Below are positions 44,802 to 52,855 of a DNA stretch of 64,000 nt, piece after piece. The first letter of the stretch is position 1; the number at the start of each line of letters is the position of its first letter. Under the pieces are notes generated by a model. That model had not been told where the DNA came from. It did no database searches and saw only the letters and a list, made by a program, of their open reading frames with translations. The DNA comes from Saccharicrinis sp963677245 (lineage in GTDB: Bacteria > Bacteroidota > Bacteroidia > Bacteroidales > Marinilabiliaceae). The translations under genes and the position numbers were made by a program. The stretch spans positions 682,001-746,000 of the forward strand of contig OY781921.1 of the NCBI GenBank assembly GCA_963677245.1, given 5' to 3'.

Positions 44802-46338
44802 TAAAAACATAGTTCACATTTGCCTTCTATTTGCTTTTATCACCATTCAAGCACAGGACAAAATCGACCAGGATCAACTGTATCGAAAACTTTGGTTAAT
44901 GGAGAATAATGTATTAGTTACAAAAAATCCGGCTTCGGTAATAGGTACTCTAAATAATAATATGGGGTATTTTGAACTTGGGTATATTGATAAAAGTGGA
45001 GATTACAAAAAGACATTGTCTCCTGAACAGGTAGAAGCCTACTCTGCAGAAACCGAACAATATCATTTACTGGGAAAGTCTATTCTTAAAGGAAAATTTA
45101 AGTATCAAAACAGCAAAGAATATTCAAACTTTAGAAACACCACAACACCTTATCTATATTCTCCTTATTTATTTATAGATACAATAGGTAATGATAAAAT
45201 AAAAACCGAGAGTTATTTTTTAGAAGGCCTTTGGTCCTATCAATTATCCAGTAAAGTAAAGTTGGGCTCTACAATTAACTATACTGCCGGAATTTCATCT
45301 CAAGATAATGATCCAAGAACCAGCAACAACGTAAATTCTATCCGAATCAGAAGCGGTATTCATTACAAAACCAACAAACCCATTCTTGGCATTCAATTAG
45401 GATACCATTTTTGTAATGAAGAAATTGAAACAAAGACTTTTAAAGAAAATAGCGAACATACCTTGTATTCTTTAACCGGATTAGGAAGCTACTCAAACCA
45501 TACAGCAAGCTCATTTGCAAGATTATATAAGAACAATATTTTTAATTCTTCGATAGAACTTGTTTGGCCTAAAAATGTATTTATGCTTTCTTACAACTAT
45601 TCTAAATTGAATATTGATGATGGTAGAAGAAGTACCGATGCAACATGGGCAACTATTAAAAATGTAGCCCTTAAAAGAACTTCTGAGGTAATTCTTTTCA
45701 ATCAGATTAATAAAAGTAAGGATAACAATCTGCAACATTACAACCTAGAGTTTAGCCTTCTGAAAAGTGTTGGTTTAGAATATATTCAAAACCTTGAAAA
45801 GAAAGAAGACTGGCTGTTTTACAACTGGGTAAATTATGCTGAAGAAGACAAATATGAGAATCAACTCATAAAAGCTTCTTTTGAATATATGAATGCTAAA
45901 AAAGGAGATAATTACCTTTCGCGATGGCTTAAGTTAAAAATTGAATATTCCAGCCAAAATGAGAACTATTTTTTCCCTGATTCTAAAATATCATTCGAAA
46001 ATTTATTCACTTCATTTGATTTAGCTAAAACAGTTGAATATAAAAAGCAAAGGCTTTCTTTGGAAATTGGTTCATATTATAACAAAAACTTATCTAACAG
46101 TATTCATCTGTCTAATGAAAACCTTATTTCGGATAAGGTTATTATACCAGATTTCATTTACCAAACCTCAGACTTCATTGGTCTGAAAGGTAATCTTTAT
46201 GGATTATTTCATCTTTCTAAGCTTAACTACCCTATTTATGTAAACTATTCTTTCAGTTGGGGTCGATGTATTTCTAATAGTTCTTTTAATAAAAGTAGTA
46301 GAAGCAATCATTCTGTTAGTATTGGAATCGTAATATAA
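44791..46338 (+). CDS. DUF6850 outer-membrane beta-barrel protein
   Basis: 515 residues with a signal peptide (NIVHICLLFAFITIQAQ). The body is strand-rich with alternating aromatic residues, typical of an outer-membrane barrel, and corresponds to DUF6850. It is the third gene of the TonB receptor-DUF4876-DUF6850 operon and overlaps the preceding gene by 11 bp. The C-terminus SVSIGIVI fits an outer-membrane barrel. Function unknown. Confidence 0.8.
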   Translation: MAYNKNIVHICLLFAFITIQAQDKIDQDQLYRKLWLMENNVLVTKNPASVIGTLNNNMGYFELGYIDKSGDYKKTLSPEQVEAYSAETEQYHLLGKSILKGKFKYQNSKEYSNFRNTTTPYLYSPYLFIDTIGNDKIKTESYFLEGLWSYQLSSKVKLGSTINYTAGISSQDNDPRTSNNVNSIRIRSGIHYKTNKPILGIQLGYHFCNEEIETKTFKENSEHTLYSLTGLGSYSNHTASSFARLYKNNIFNSSIELVWPKNVFMLSYNYSKLNIDDGRRSTDATWATIKNVALKRTSEVILFNQINKSKDNNLQHYNLEFSLLKSVGLEYIQNLEKKEDWLFYNWVNYAEEDKYENQLIKASFEYMNAKKGDNYLSRWLKLKIEYSSQNENYFFPDSKISFENLFTSFDLAKTVEYKKQRLSLEIGSYYNKNLSNSIHLSNENLISDKVIIPDFIYQTSDFIGLKGNLYGLFHLSKLNYPIYVNYSFSWGRCISNSSFNKSSRSNHSVSIGIVI

Positions 46339-46384
46339 GTTTAACTACGAAATTGGTATAGCTGCAACTTAGGTTAACCATAGA

Positions 46385-46425
46385 TATAAAAAAAGCTTTC
46401 GAACTGATAAAACAATCGAAAGCTT
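46385..46425 (-). terminator. sucD terminator
   Basis: On the minus strand AAGCTTTCGA (46425-46416) pairs with TCGAAAGCTT (46402-46393), followed by TTTTTTT. The T-run occurs only on this strand, so it ends sucD rather than the barrel gene. Confidence 0.75.
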
Positions 46426-46476
46426 AATGCAGTATACGTTATTTTTATACCAACTAGTCAGTTAATTTTAGTCATT

Positions 46477-47346
46477 TTATGAAAGTGCTTTTTTCATGGT
46501 AACACCCAAATCTGCAGGCGACTCCACTACATGAATTCCACATTCTTTCATCACTTTCATTTTAGCAGCTGCAGTATCCTCTGCTCCACCAATTATAGCC
46601 CCGGCATGCCCCATTCTTCTACCCTTTGGCGCTGTTTGTCCAGCAATGAAACCTACAACCGGCTTAGTTCCATTCTCCTTCACCCATTTAGCAGCTTCTG
46701 TTTCCATACTACCACCAATCTCACCAATCATAATAATCCCTTCTGTTTCCGGATCATTCATCAATAATTCAACGGCTTCTTTGGTTGTGGTTCCTATGAT
46801 CGGATCTCCTCCAATTCCAATACAGGTACTTTGTCCTAATCCTTCTTTGGTCAGCTGATCTACTGCTTCATAAGTTAAAGTACCAGAGCGGGAAACAACA
46901 CCTATTGACCCTTTAGAGTGAATAAATCCTGGCATAATTCCAACTTTTGCCAATCCAGGAGAAATAACACCAGGACAATTAGGACCTACCAAACGTGTGG
47001 ATTTATCCTTTAAATAATCTTTGGCTTTCACCATATCTGCAGTTGGAATTCCCTCGGTAATCGTAATGGCCACTTTGATGCCTGCATCGGCTGCTTCCAT
47101 GATGGCATCAGCAGCAAAGGCTGGCGGTACAAAAATAACCGACACATCCGCACCGGTTTCTTCAACAGCTTCTTTTACGGTGTTAAAAATAGGCAGGTCT
47201 AAATGCATGGTTCCTCCTTTACCCGGAGTTACACCACCAACTACCTGGGTTCCGTATTCTATCATTTGCGAGGCATGAAAGGTACCTTCGCTGCCTGTAA
47301 ATCCCTGGACTATTACTTTTGATTGATCTGTGACTAATACACTCAT
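46477..47346 (-). CDS. sucD: succinyl-CoA ligase alpha subunit
   Basis: Alpha subunit of ADP/GDP-forming succinate-CoA ligase in the TCA cycle. 289 residues. CoA-binding Rossmann domain (QGFTGSEGTFHASQMIEYGTQVVGGVTPGKGG) and ligase domain with the phosphohistidine motif GRRMGHAGAIIGG (His about 246). No sucC is adjacent in this window, so subunits are encoded apart here. The gene has its own terminator. Confidence 0.97.
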   Translation of the reverse strand: MSVLVTDQSKVIVQGFTGSEGTFHASQMIEYGTQVVGGVTPGKGGTMHLDLPIFNTVKEAVEETGADVSVIFVPPAFAADAIMEAADAGIKVAITITEGIPTADMVKAKDYLKDKSTRLVGPNCPGVISPGLAKVGIMPGFIHSKGSIGVVSRSGTLTYEAVDQLTKEGLGQSTCIGIGGDPIIGTTTKEAVELLMNDPETEGIIMIGEIGGSMETEAAKWVKENGTKPVVGFIAGQTAPKGRRMGHAGAIIGGAEDTAAAKMKVMKECGIHVVESPADLGVTMKKALS

Positions 47347-47731
47347 ATGCGATGAAGTTTAAATCTTAAAAATTGTAAACAAAGTATAAATATTTTATAA
47401 AGGATACAACAACACATATCAAGTTTTGTTTGACTATCCTTAATTCTAAAGTTTTGGGAAAAATTATCTAATTCAAGAACGGTATAGAAACGGACAAATT
47501 GAATTGAAAAAAATAATTCCTAATCCTACATTTATAATGGGGATTAAATTGAGAATGTCAAGTTATAAACAGCTTATTTTTCATATTTCATCATTTATAA
47601 CATTTCGATAACATTGCATTAATATAAAGCGTTTAGGATTGATATAGTTTTGCTTCCGAGGGACAAAGAAATCATCAAGTCAACACACAATTATTTATTA
47701 GACTTACTATAAATTCTTAAACGGAATTATT
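47347..47731. other. divergent intergenic region, about 385 bp
   Basis: AT-rich space between sucD and the third chemoreceptor. It contains a plus-strand -7 box TAGTTTTG at 47645-47652; no open frame or folded RNA was recognised. Confidence 0.5.
47645..47652 (+). promoter_or_regulatory. -7 box of chemoreceptor 3
   Basis: TAGTTTTG followed by C matches TAnnTTTG, giving a leader of about 70 nt before the ATG at 47732. Confidence 0.5.
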
Positions 47732-49663
47732 ATGCGTTGGAAAGATTTACGAATTGCAGCAAAGTTAAACCTGACATTTGCTTTATTCACTGGCATTTTT
47801 ATTGTATTCGGTAGTATTGCCATTGTTAAGTTGAACCAGATTAGCAGTTATGCTTCTACTATCTCAGACAACCACATTCCTATTGTAAAAAAAATTGCTG
47901 AACTTGAACGTAACTGGCAGCAATCCATATTTTATTTAAGAAGTTATGGTTATAGTCAGAATGATCAGTTTCTTTTTGATGGATTAACCCACCTACAGTT
48001 TACTAAAGACAATCTGGAAGAAATAAAAACAGATTTAAATGACGATGCTTCTTTAAATTCACAGTTGTATATATTAAGTGAGGAACTTAACTCTTTTACA
48101 GAGAAAGTTAAAAACGCCCAAAAATCAACACGAGCACAAAAGGCTTCTATGCTAAGAGTAGATTCTGCATACCAGCAACTCCAGTCATTTGTAAAAAATA
48201 TTGATACTAAATCGTGTGCTGTGATTCGGCATGAAGCGCAAAATATTAACCAACTCCTGCATAATCTTTCCGGTAATAAAGCTGTTGCTATTTCCCAACT
48301 TCAAAATAGTGCAAAAAAAATATCAGAACAAGCTATTCAGAGTTCAGAACTTAAAATGCTTTCTCAAAATTATGTGATCAGAGTTAGCACAGTAATAGAA
48401 CATTTAAATAATATTCAAAACCTCGTTAACGACCAAATGGATAACGGAATATTGCTCATTCAGTTATTGTCGCAAGTTGTTTTTCAAAAAACAGAGATCG
48501 CAGTTAATAACAATATTCTGATTGCCAATAATTCTATTTATTTATTAATTGGTGGTGTTGTCGTATTACTTATCATCTGCATTATTAGTTCAAGGTATTT
48601 AACCAACTCTTTTACGCATTCAATTTATAAGTTAGTTGCCTTTGCAGATCAACAAGCTAAAGGAGAACTTAATAATGACTTTGATCTAAATCAAAAAGAT
48701 GAAATTGGTAAACTTGCTAATAGTATTCGCGCCAGTAACCAGAAAATTAAACAAATGGTGATTGGTGTTACAAATACCGCTAAACACATTATTGATATGA
48801 GTTCCCGCTTTCATGATAAAGCCAACAACTTAAATCATCATGCAACATCACAGGCAAGTTCTTCTGAGGAATTATCTGCAGCCATGGAAGAGATGTCATC
48901 ATTAATTACACAAAATGCAGATGATTCTATCAACATCATTCAAAACAACGAAACTTCATCAAAGGACCTGGCAAAAGAAATAGAGCATACCCAACATGCC
49001 ATGCATGTAATGGATGATCTAATCGGGAAATCTGAAATCATAAAAGAAATAGCCAAGCAAACGAACATTCTGGCTTTAAATGCGAGTATTGAAGCAGCTA
49101 AAGCAGGAGTTAATGGTAGAGGATTCGGTGTAGTTGCTAAAGGGATTCGTGAATTGGCCGAAAATGCAACAGAAGTTTCTTTAAGTATGAATAAAACTTC
49201 AAACCAAGTAAAAGAATACTCTACACTGGCTGGTAAAAGTTTAAATCGATTTAAAGAAGAGAATGTCAAAACAACCGTTCATTTACAAAAACTGTCGGAG
49301 TCGGCTGTTGAACAACAAAGCGAAGCTCAGCAGATAACCAATGCGGTAAGCGAATTTAATACACATACCCAACAAATAGCTATGATGTCGGAAGATATAA
49401 ACAGCGAATCGGATGTATTGCGAAAAGCTTCCGTAGAAATGAAAGAGCTACTTTCCTTTTTTGCTGTTGATGAAAAAGAGATAGAAAAATCAGATAATAA
49501 AAAGAAGACAAAGAAAATCAAAGCAAAAAAAAAGCAGAAAAATTTCGCAGAAATCAATCAGGTTTTAAGCAAGTTAAATATTCCAGGCGTAACGCTATCT
49601 AAACTCGAAGAGGCGCCTTCTAAAAAACAAGAAGAAGAGCGAGAAGAAAAAATAACCTCCTAA
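47732..49663 (+). CDS. methyl-accepting chemotaxis protein with helical sensor (copy 3)
   Basis: 643-residue chemoreceptor unlike the two Cache-type copies. TM1 about 12-32; helical-bundle periplasmic sensor about 35-265 (TarH/HBM-like; NHIPIVKKIAELERNWQQSIFYLRSYGY); TM2 about 270-290; HAMP about 290-342; signalling coiled coil with tip AKQTNILALNASIEAAKAGVNGRGFGVVAKGIRELAENA (about 440-480). The C-terminus ends in a lysine cluster (about 588-602) and acid-rich tail, with no pentapeptide tether. No che genes are adjacent. Confidence 0.93.
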   Translation: MRWKDLRIAAKLNLTFALFTGIFIVFGSIAIVKLNQISSYASTISDNHIPIVKKIAELERNWQQSIFYLRSYGYSQNDQFLFDGLTHLQFTKDNLEEIKTDLNDDASLNSQLYILSEELNSFTEKVKNAQKSTRAQKASMLRVDSAYQQLQSFVKNIDTKSCAVIRHEAQNINQLLHNLSGNKAVAISQLQNSAKKISEQAIQSSELKMLSQNYVIRVSTVIEHLNNIQNLVNDQMDNGILLIQLLSQVVFQKTEIAVNNNILIANNSIYLLIGGVVVLLIICIISSRYLTNSFTHSIYKLVAFADQQAKGELNNDFDLNQKDEIGKLANSIRASNQKIKQMVIGVTNTAKHIIDMSSRFHDKANNLNHHATSQASSSEELSAAMEEMSSLITQNADDSINIIQNNETSSKDLAKEIEHTQHAMHVMDDLIGKSEIIKEIAKQTNILALNASIEAAKAGVNGRGFGVVAKGIRELAENATEVSLSMNKTSNQVKEYSTLAGKSLNRFKEENVKTTVHLQKLSESAVEQQSEAQQITNAVSEFNTHTQQIAMMSEDINSESDVLRKASVEMKELLSFFAVDEKEIEKSDNKKKTKKIKAKKKQKNFAEINQVLSKLNIPGVTLSKLEEAPSKKQEEEREEKITS

Positions 49664-49693
49664 TTAATTCATTCTATTAATTGTTTCCAAAAT

Positions 49694-49724
49694 AAGCAGA
49701 AGACAAAGGTTTTCTGCTTTTTTT
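49694..49724 (+). terminator. intrinsic terminator after chemoreceptor 3
   Basis: AAGCAGAA (49694-49701) pairs with TTCTGCTT (49712-49719), followed by a T-run. It is 30 bp past the stop codon. Confidence 0.7.
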
Positions 49725-49740
49725 ATAGACATGCTTTCCG

Positions 49741-49748
49741 TATTTTTG
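49741..49748 (+). promoter_or_regulatory. -7 box of mnmE
   Basis: TATTTTTG followed by CG, 18 bp before the mnmE ATG. A weak AAGGA site (49762-49766) abuts the start codon. Confidence 0.55.
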
Positions 49749-49766
49749 CGACAAAATTTATAAGGA

Positions 49767-51179
49767 ATGATCAATTTAAAAGATACTATTGTCGCCGTTT
49801 CTACTGCACAAGGAGCTGGAGCTATTGCTGTAATTCGTTTAACAGGCCCTGAGAGCATTGCAATTTGTGATAAAGTATTTAAGTCGATTAAAAAAGGGAA
49901 AAAACTAGTCGATCAGGCTGCGAATTCAGTTCATTTTGGTTCTTTATTGGATGGCGAAAAAGAATTAGACGAAGTATTGGTTAGTTTATTCAAAGCTCCT
50001 AATTCCTTTACCGGCGAAAATACCGTTGAAGTATCTTGCCATGGAGCTCCATATATTCAGCAAAAAGTACTGGAGTTATTTATTAAAAACGGAGCCAAAT
50101 TAGCTGCTCCGGGAGAATTTACACAGCGTGCTTTTTTAAATGGCAAAATGGATCTTTCGCAAGCTGAAGCGGTGGCCGATTTAATTGCCTCTAGAAGTGA
50201 AGCTGCCCGAAGAGTTGCCCTACAACAAATGAAAGGTGGTTTTTCAAAAGAATTAATTCATCTGCGTGAACGCTTACTCAATTTCATCTCATTAATTGAG
50301 CTAGAACTGGATTTCAGTGAAGAAGATGTTGAATTTGCCGATCGCAAGCAATTGGTCGATTTAGTAAACGAAATTGAAAGATTATTGGCTAAACTTATTA
50401 ATTCGTTCTCTCTTGGTAACGCTATTAAAAATGGGATTCCGGTTGCCATTGTTGGTCATACCAATGCAGGTAAATCCACTTTGCTAAACACCATATTACA
50501 GGAAGATCGCGCAATTGTTTCAGATATACATGGAACGACACGCGATGTAATTGAAGACACCATTAATATTGAAGGGATCACCTTCCGTTTTATTGATACA
50601 GCCGGTATTCGAAAAACCACAGATACTATTGAGACGATTGGTATCGACCGTACATTCAGTAAAATTGAATCGGCCTCTATTGTCATTCTGATGCTTGACA
50701 TCAATGATCCTAATGAGAAAATTCATGAGGCCATTACCGATGTCAAGGAGAAAATGAATGATGAACAACAATTAATCGTTGCCATCAATAAAGTTGATTT
50801 ACTAAATGAAGACGAAATCAAACAACGCTTTGACCAAAATAACTTTCAGGAATTATCCGGTTCCGATGCCATTGTTCTTTTGTCTGCCAAACAACAAACG
50901 GGTATTGAAGACCTACATAAAGAACTGATTAAAACCATCAATCTAAAAGCAGTAGATAACGACGAAGTCATTGTAACAAATGCCCGTCACTACGAGGCCT
51001 TACAACGCTCTCACGAATCAATTATAAGAGTCATTGATGGATTAAACGCAGGTATCTCCGGAGACTTCTTAGCCCAGGACATCAGAGAAGTACTGCACTT
51101 CCTTGGAGAGATAACAGGGCAAATCAACACCGACGAAGTACTAGGCAACATCTTTAAAAACTTTTGTATCGGGAAGTAA
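49767..51179 (+). CDS. mnmE: tRNA modification GTPase MnmE
   Basis: With MnmG makes the cmnm5 group at U34 of tRNAs. 470 residues. Folate-binding N-domain about 1-120, helical domain, and a GTPase (about 225-380) with P-loop GHTNAGKST, DIHGTTRD and switch II DTAGIR. It ends in the family-invariant CIGK (catalytic Cys). The gene is complete, and its last bases coincide with the left junction of an integrated element (see finding), so the gene 3' end has been kept or rebuilt by the insertion. Confidence 0.97.
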   Translation: MINLKDTIVAVSTAQGAGAIAVIRLTGPESIAICDKVFKSIKKGKKLVDQAANSVHFGSLLDGEKELDEVLVSLFKAPNSFTGENTVEVSCHGAPYIQQKVLELFIKNGAKLAAPGEFTQRAFLNGKMDLSQAEAVADLIASRSEAARRVALQQMKGGFSKELIHLRERLLNFISLIELELDFSEEDVEFADRKQLVDLVNEIERLLAKLINSFSLGNAIKNGIPVAIVGHTNAGKSTLLNTILQEDRAIVSDIHGTTRDVIEDTINIEGITFRFIDTAGIRKTTDTIETIGIDRTFSKIESASIVILMLDINDPNEKIHEAITDVKEKMNDEQQLIVAINKVDLLNEDEIKQRFDQNNFQELSGSDAIVLLSAKQQTGIEDLHKELIKTINLKAVDNDEVIVTNARHYEALQRSHESIIRVIDGLNAGISGDFLAQDIREVLHFLGEITGQINTDEVLGNIFKNFCIGK

Positions 51180-51248
51180 TAACCTTTCCTTTACTACTAT
51201 TTTATCTTCTTATTCAGTACATTACAAAGTTTTGTTTTCTTTTTTCTG

Positions 51249-51279
51249 TTGTTATTTTCCTTTATTTTAGCTATATTTG
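51249..51279 (+). promoter_or_regulatory. promoter of the excisionase-integrase transcript
   Basis: TTG (51249-51251), a 20-bp spacer, then TATATTTG (51272-51279), matching the Bacteroidota -33/-7 layout. The predicted leader of about 125 nt contains the dyad at 51296-51315 and the hexamer array at 51351-51406. Confidence 0.5.
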
Positions 51280-51295
51280 TTACTATAATGTTACT

Positions 51296-51315
51296 GCAAC
51301 AACAAAATTTGTTGC
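51296..51315. repeat. dyad GCAAC/GTTGC before the excisionase gene
   Basis: GCAAC (51296-51300) and GTTGC (51311-51315) flank an A/T-rich middle; the inner 15 bp (51300-51314) are a perfect palindrome of CAACAAA around a central A. Candidate operator or recombinase core/arm site. Confidence 0.4.
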
Positions 51316-51350
51316 ACGCAACAAAAATCCAATTCAAGTGGAGAAATGAT

Positions 51351-51406
51351 GTTACATACAGATACATCACGATACACGAGGATACATTGAGATATTTAAA
51401 GGTACA
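51351..51406 (+). repeat. six hexamers at 10-bp period, G(A/T)TACA-like
   Basis: GTTACA (51351), GATACA (51361), GATACA (51371), GATACA (51381), GATATT (51391) and GGTACA (51401), each exactly 10 bp after the previous one and ending 7 bp before the excisionase ATG at 51413. The phasing places them on one face of the helix, as expected for arm-type binding sites of an integrase or excisionase. Confidence 0.6.
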
Positions 51407-51412
51407 AATTCG

Positions 51413-51766
51413 ATGAGCAGCAAAATAGAGATTACAAAGGTATGCCAACACTGCGGTAATGAGTTTATCGCTAAGACCACTGTAACCAAATTTTGTAGCC
51501 ATACTTGTGCTAATAGGAATTACAAGCAGCGGAAGAAAGCCGAAAAGTTGAATCAGGTTAAAACACCAACCGAACAAAGAACCGACTACAATTTTACCCA
51601 ACTCAACGAAAAGGAATTTTTAAGCATTGCAGATACGTGTCAACTTTTGGGTGCCAGCCGCATGACTATTTACCGCCAAATTAAAAACGGCAACATTAAA
51701 GCCGTAAAATTGGGTAGGCGTACCATTATTAAGAAATCCGAAATTGAAAAACTGTTTGCATCATGA
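51413..51766 (+). CDS. zinc-ribbon plus excisionase-type HTH protein
   Basis: 117 residues. N-terminal C-x2-C...C-x3-C zinc-ribbon-like cluster (CQHCGNEF, then FCSHTC), then a basic linker, then a MerR/excisionase-type HTH (LSIADTCQLLGASRMTIYRQIKNGNIKAVKLGRRTIIKKSEIEKL). It overlaps the integrase gene by 4 bp, so it is probably the element's recombination directionality factor or a regulator of int. The phased hexamer array lies directly in front of it, a natural self-binding site. Confidence 0.8.
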   Translation: MSSKIEITKVCQHCGNEFIAKTTVTKFCSHTCANRNYKQRKKAEKLNQVKTPTEQRTDYNFTQLNEKEFLSIADTCQLLGASRMTIYRQIKNGNIKAVKLGRRTIIKKSEIEKLFAS

Positions 51767-52851
51767 AGGTAACTTTGCGAAAAAGAAATCAAGGAGGTAA
51801 AACCAGTCTTTACCTCGATTATTACAATGCAGGTAAAAGAAAAACCGAAACGCTTAAACTTTACCTGGAGCCGAAACCAAAAACTAAGTTAGAGCGGGAG
51901 CAAAACAAAAAGACAATGGAGCTTGCTGAAAACATACGTGCCCAACGTCAATTGGAATTACAAAACGGTGAATATGGTTTTCGTGATGCTGAAAAGCAAA
52001 AAGGAAGTATTCTCGTTTATATGCGCTTGCTTACCCAAAAACGTAAAGACAGTACAGGAAATTGGGGCAATTGGGACAGCATGGTTAAACATCTGGAAGC
52101 ATTTACTACAAAAGATGTTGCTTTCTCAAAATTAGACCGCAAATATGTCCAGGACTTCAAAGAGTATTTGGATAAGAAAGCCCGAACCAAAAGCAATACA
52201 GGTTTATCGCAAAACTCAAAGTATTCCTATTTCAATAAATTCAAAGCAGGATTAAAACAAGCCGTAAAAGATGGTATCATTCCACACAACCCATCGGAAA
52301 GCGTTGAAGGATTCAAACAAGGAGAACCAGAGAGGGAATTTCTAACATTAGAAGAATTAAAGGCAGCAGCCAAAGCAGAATGCGATATTGAACAGTTAAA
52401 GACAGCATTTCTATTCTCATGCCTTACAGGTTTAAGATGGTCAGATATTAATAAACTGGTTTGGTCAGAAGTACAACACTCAAACGAAATGGGTTATTAT
52501 ATCCGATTCAGACAAAAGAAAACCAAAGGAGTAGAAACCCAGCCTATTTCAGACCAGGCATTTGAATTATTGGGAGAAAGACAAGAAGCCGAAGAACGAG
52601 TTTTTAAAGGCTTAAAATATTCAGCATGGCATAACATGAAATTGCAACAATGGATGATGAGAGCAGGTATTTCAAAAACCATCACGTTCCATTGTGCGCG
52701 ACATACCTATGCTACCCTACAATTAACAATGGGAACCGACATTTACACCGTTTCGAAATTGCTTGGACACCGAGAATTGAAAACAACTCAGATTTACGCC
52801 AAAGTAATTGACGAGAAGAAAAAAGAAGCCGCAAACCGAATCAAATTCTAA
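51763..52851 (+). CDS. int: tyrosine recombinase (integrase)
   Basis: 362-residue tyrosine-type site-specific recombinase with a Bacteroidota-type SAM-like core-binding domain (about 100-200, KHLEAFTTKDVAFSKLDRKYVQDFKEYLDKK) and catalytic domain. Catalytic residues visible: Arg in TGLRWSDI, His-x-x-Arg in FHCARHTYA, His/Trp in LLGHRELKTTQIYAKV with the Tyr nucleophile. It is the enzyme expected to have inserted the element next to mnmE. ATGA overlap with the excisionase-like gene. Confidence 0.94.
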   Translation: MKVTLRKRNQGGKTSLYLDYYNAGKRKTETLKLYLEPKPKTKLEREQNKKTMELAENIRAQRQLELQNGEYGFRDAEKQKGSILVYMRLLTQKRKDSTGNWGNWDSMVKHLEAFTTKDVAFSKLDRKYVQDFKEYLDKKARTKSNTGLSQNSKYSYFNKFKAGLKQAVKDGIIPHNPSESVEGFKQGEPEREFLTLEELKAAAKAECDIEQLKTAFLFSCLTGLRWSDINKLVWSEVQHSNEMGYYIRFRQKKTKGVETQPISDQAFELLGERQEAEERVFKGLKYSAWHNMKLQQWMMRAGISKTITFHCARHTYATLQLTMGTDIYTVSKLLGHRELKTTQIYAKVIDEKKKEAANRIKF

Positions 52852-52855
52852 CCCC

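Noticed and set aside
46531..47278. Several plus-strand reading frames over sucD
   Set aside because: They mirror the well-supported sucD gene and have no family resemblance or signals.
51351..51406. CRISPR-like array
   Set aside because: Units are 10 bp with a 6-bp conserved part, far shorter than any CRISPR repeat-spacer unit, and no cas genes are present.
51197..51601. 134-residue minus-strand reading frame across the left edge of the element
   Set aside because: It is antisense to the excisionase promoter, hexamer array and zinc-ribbon coding region, has no ribosome binding site and reads like a complement of coding sequence.
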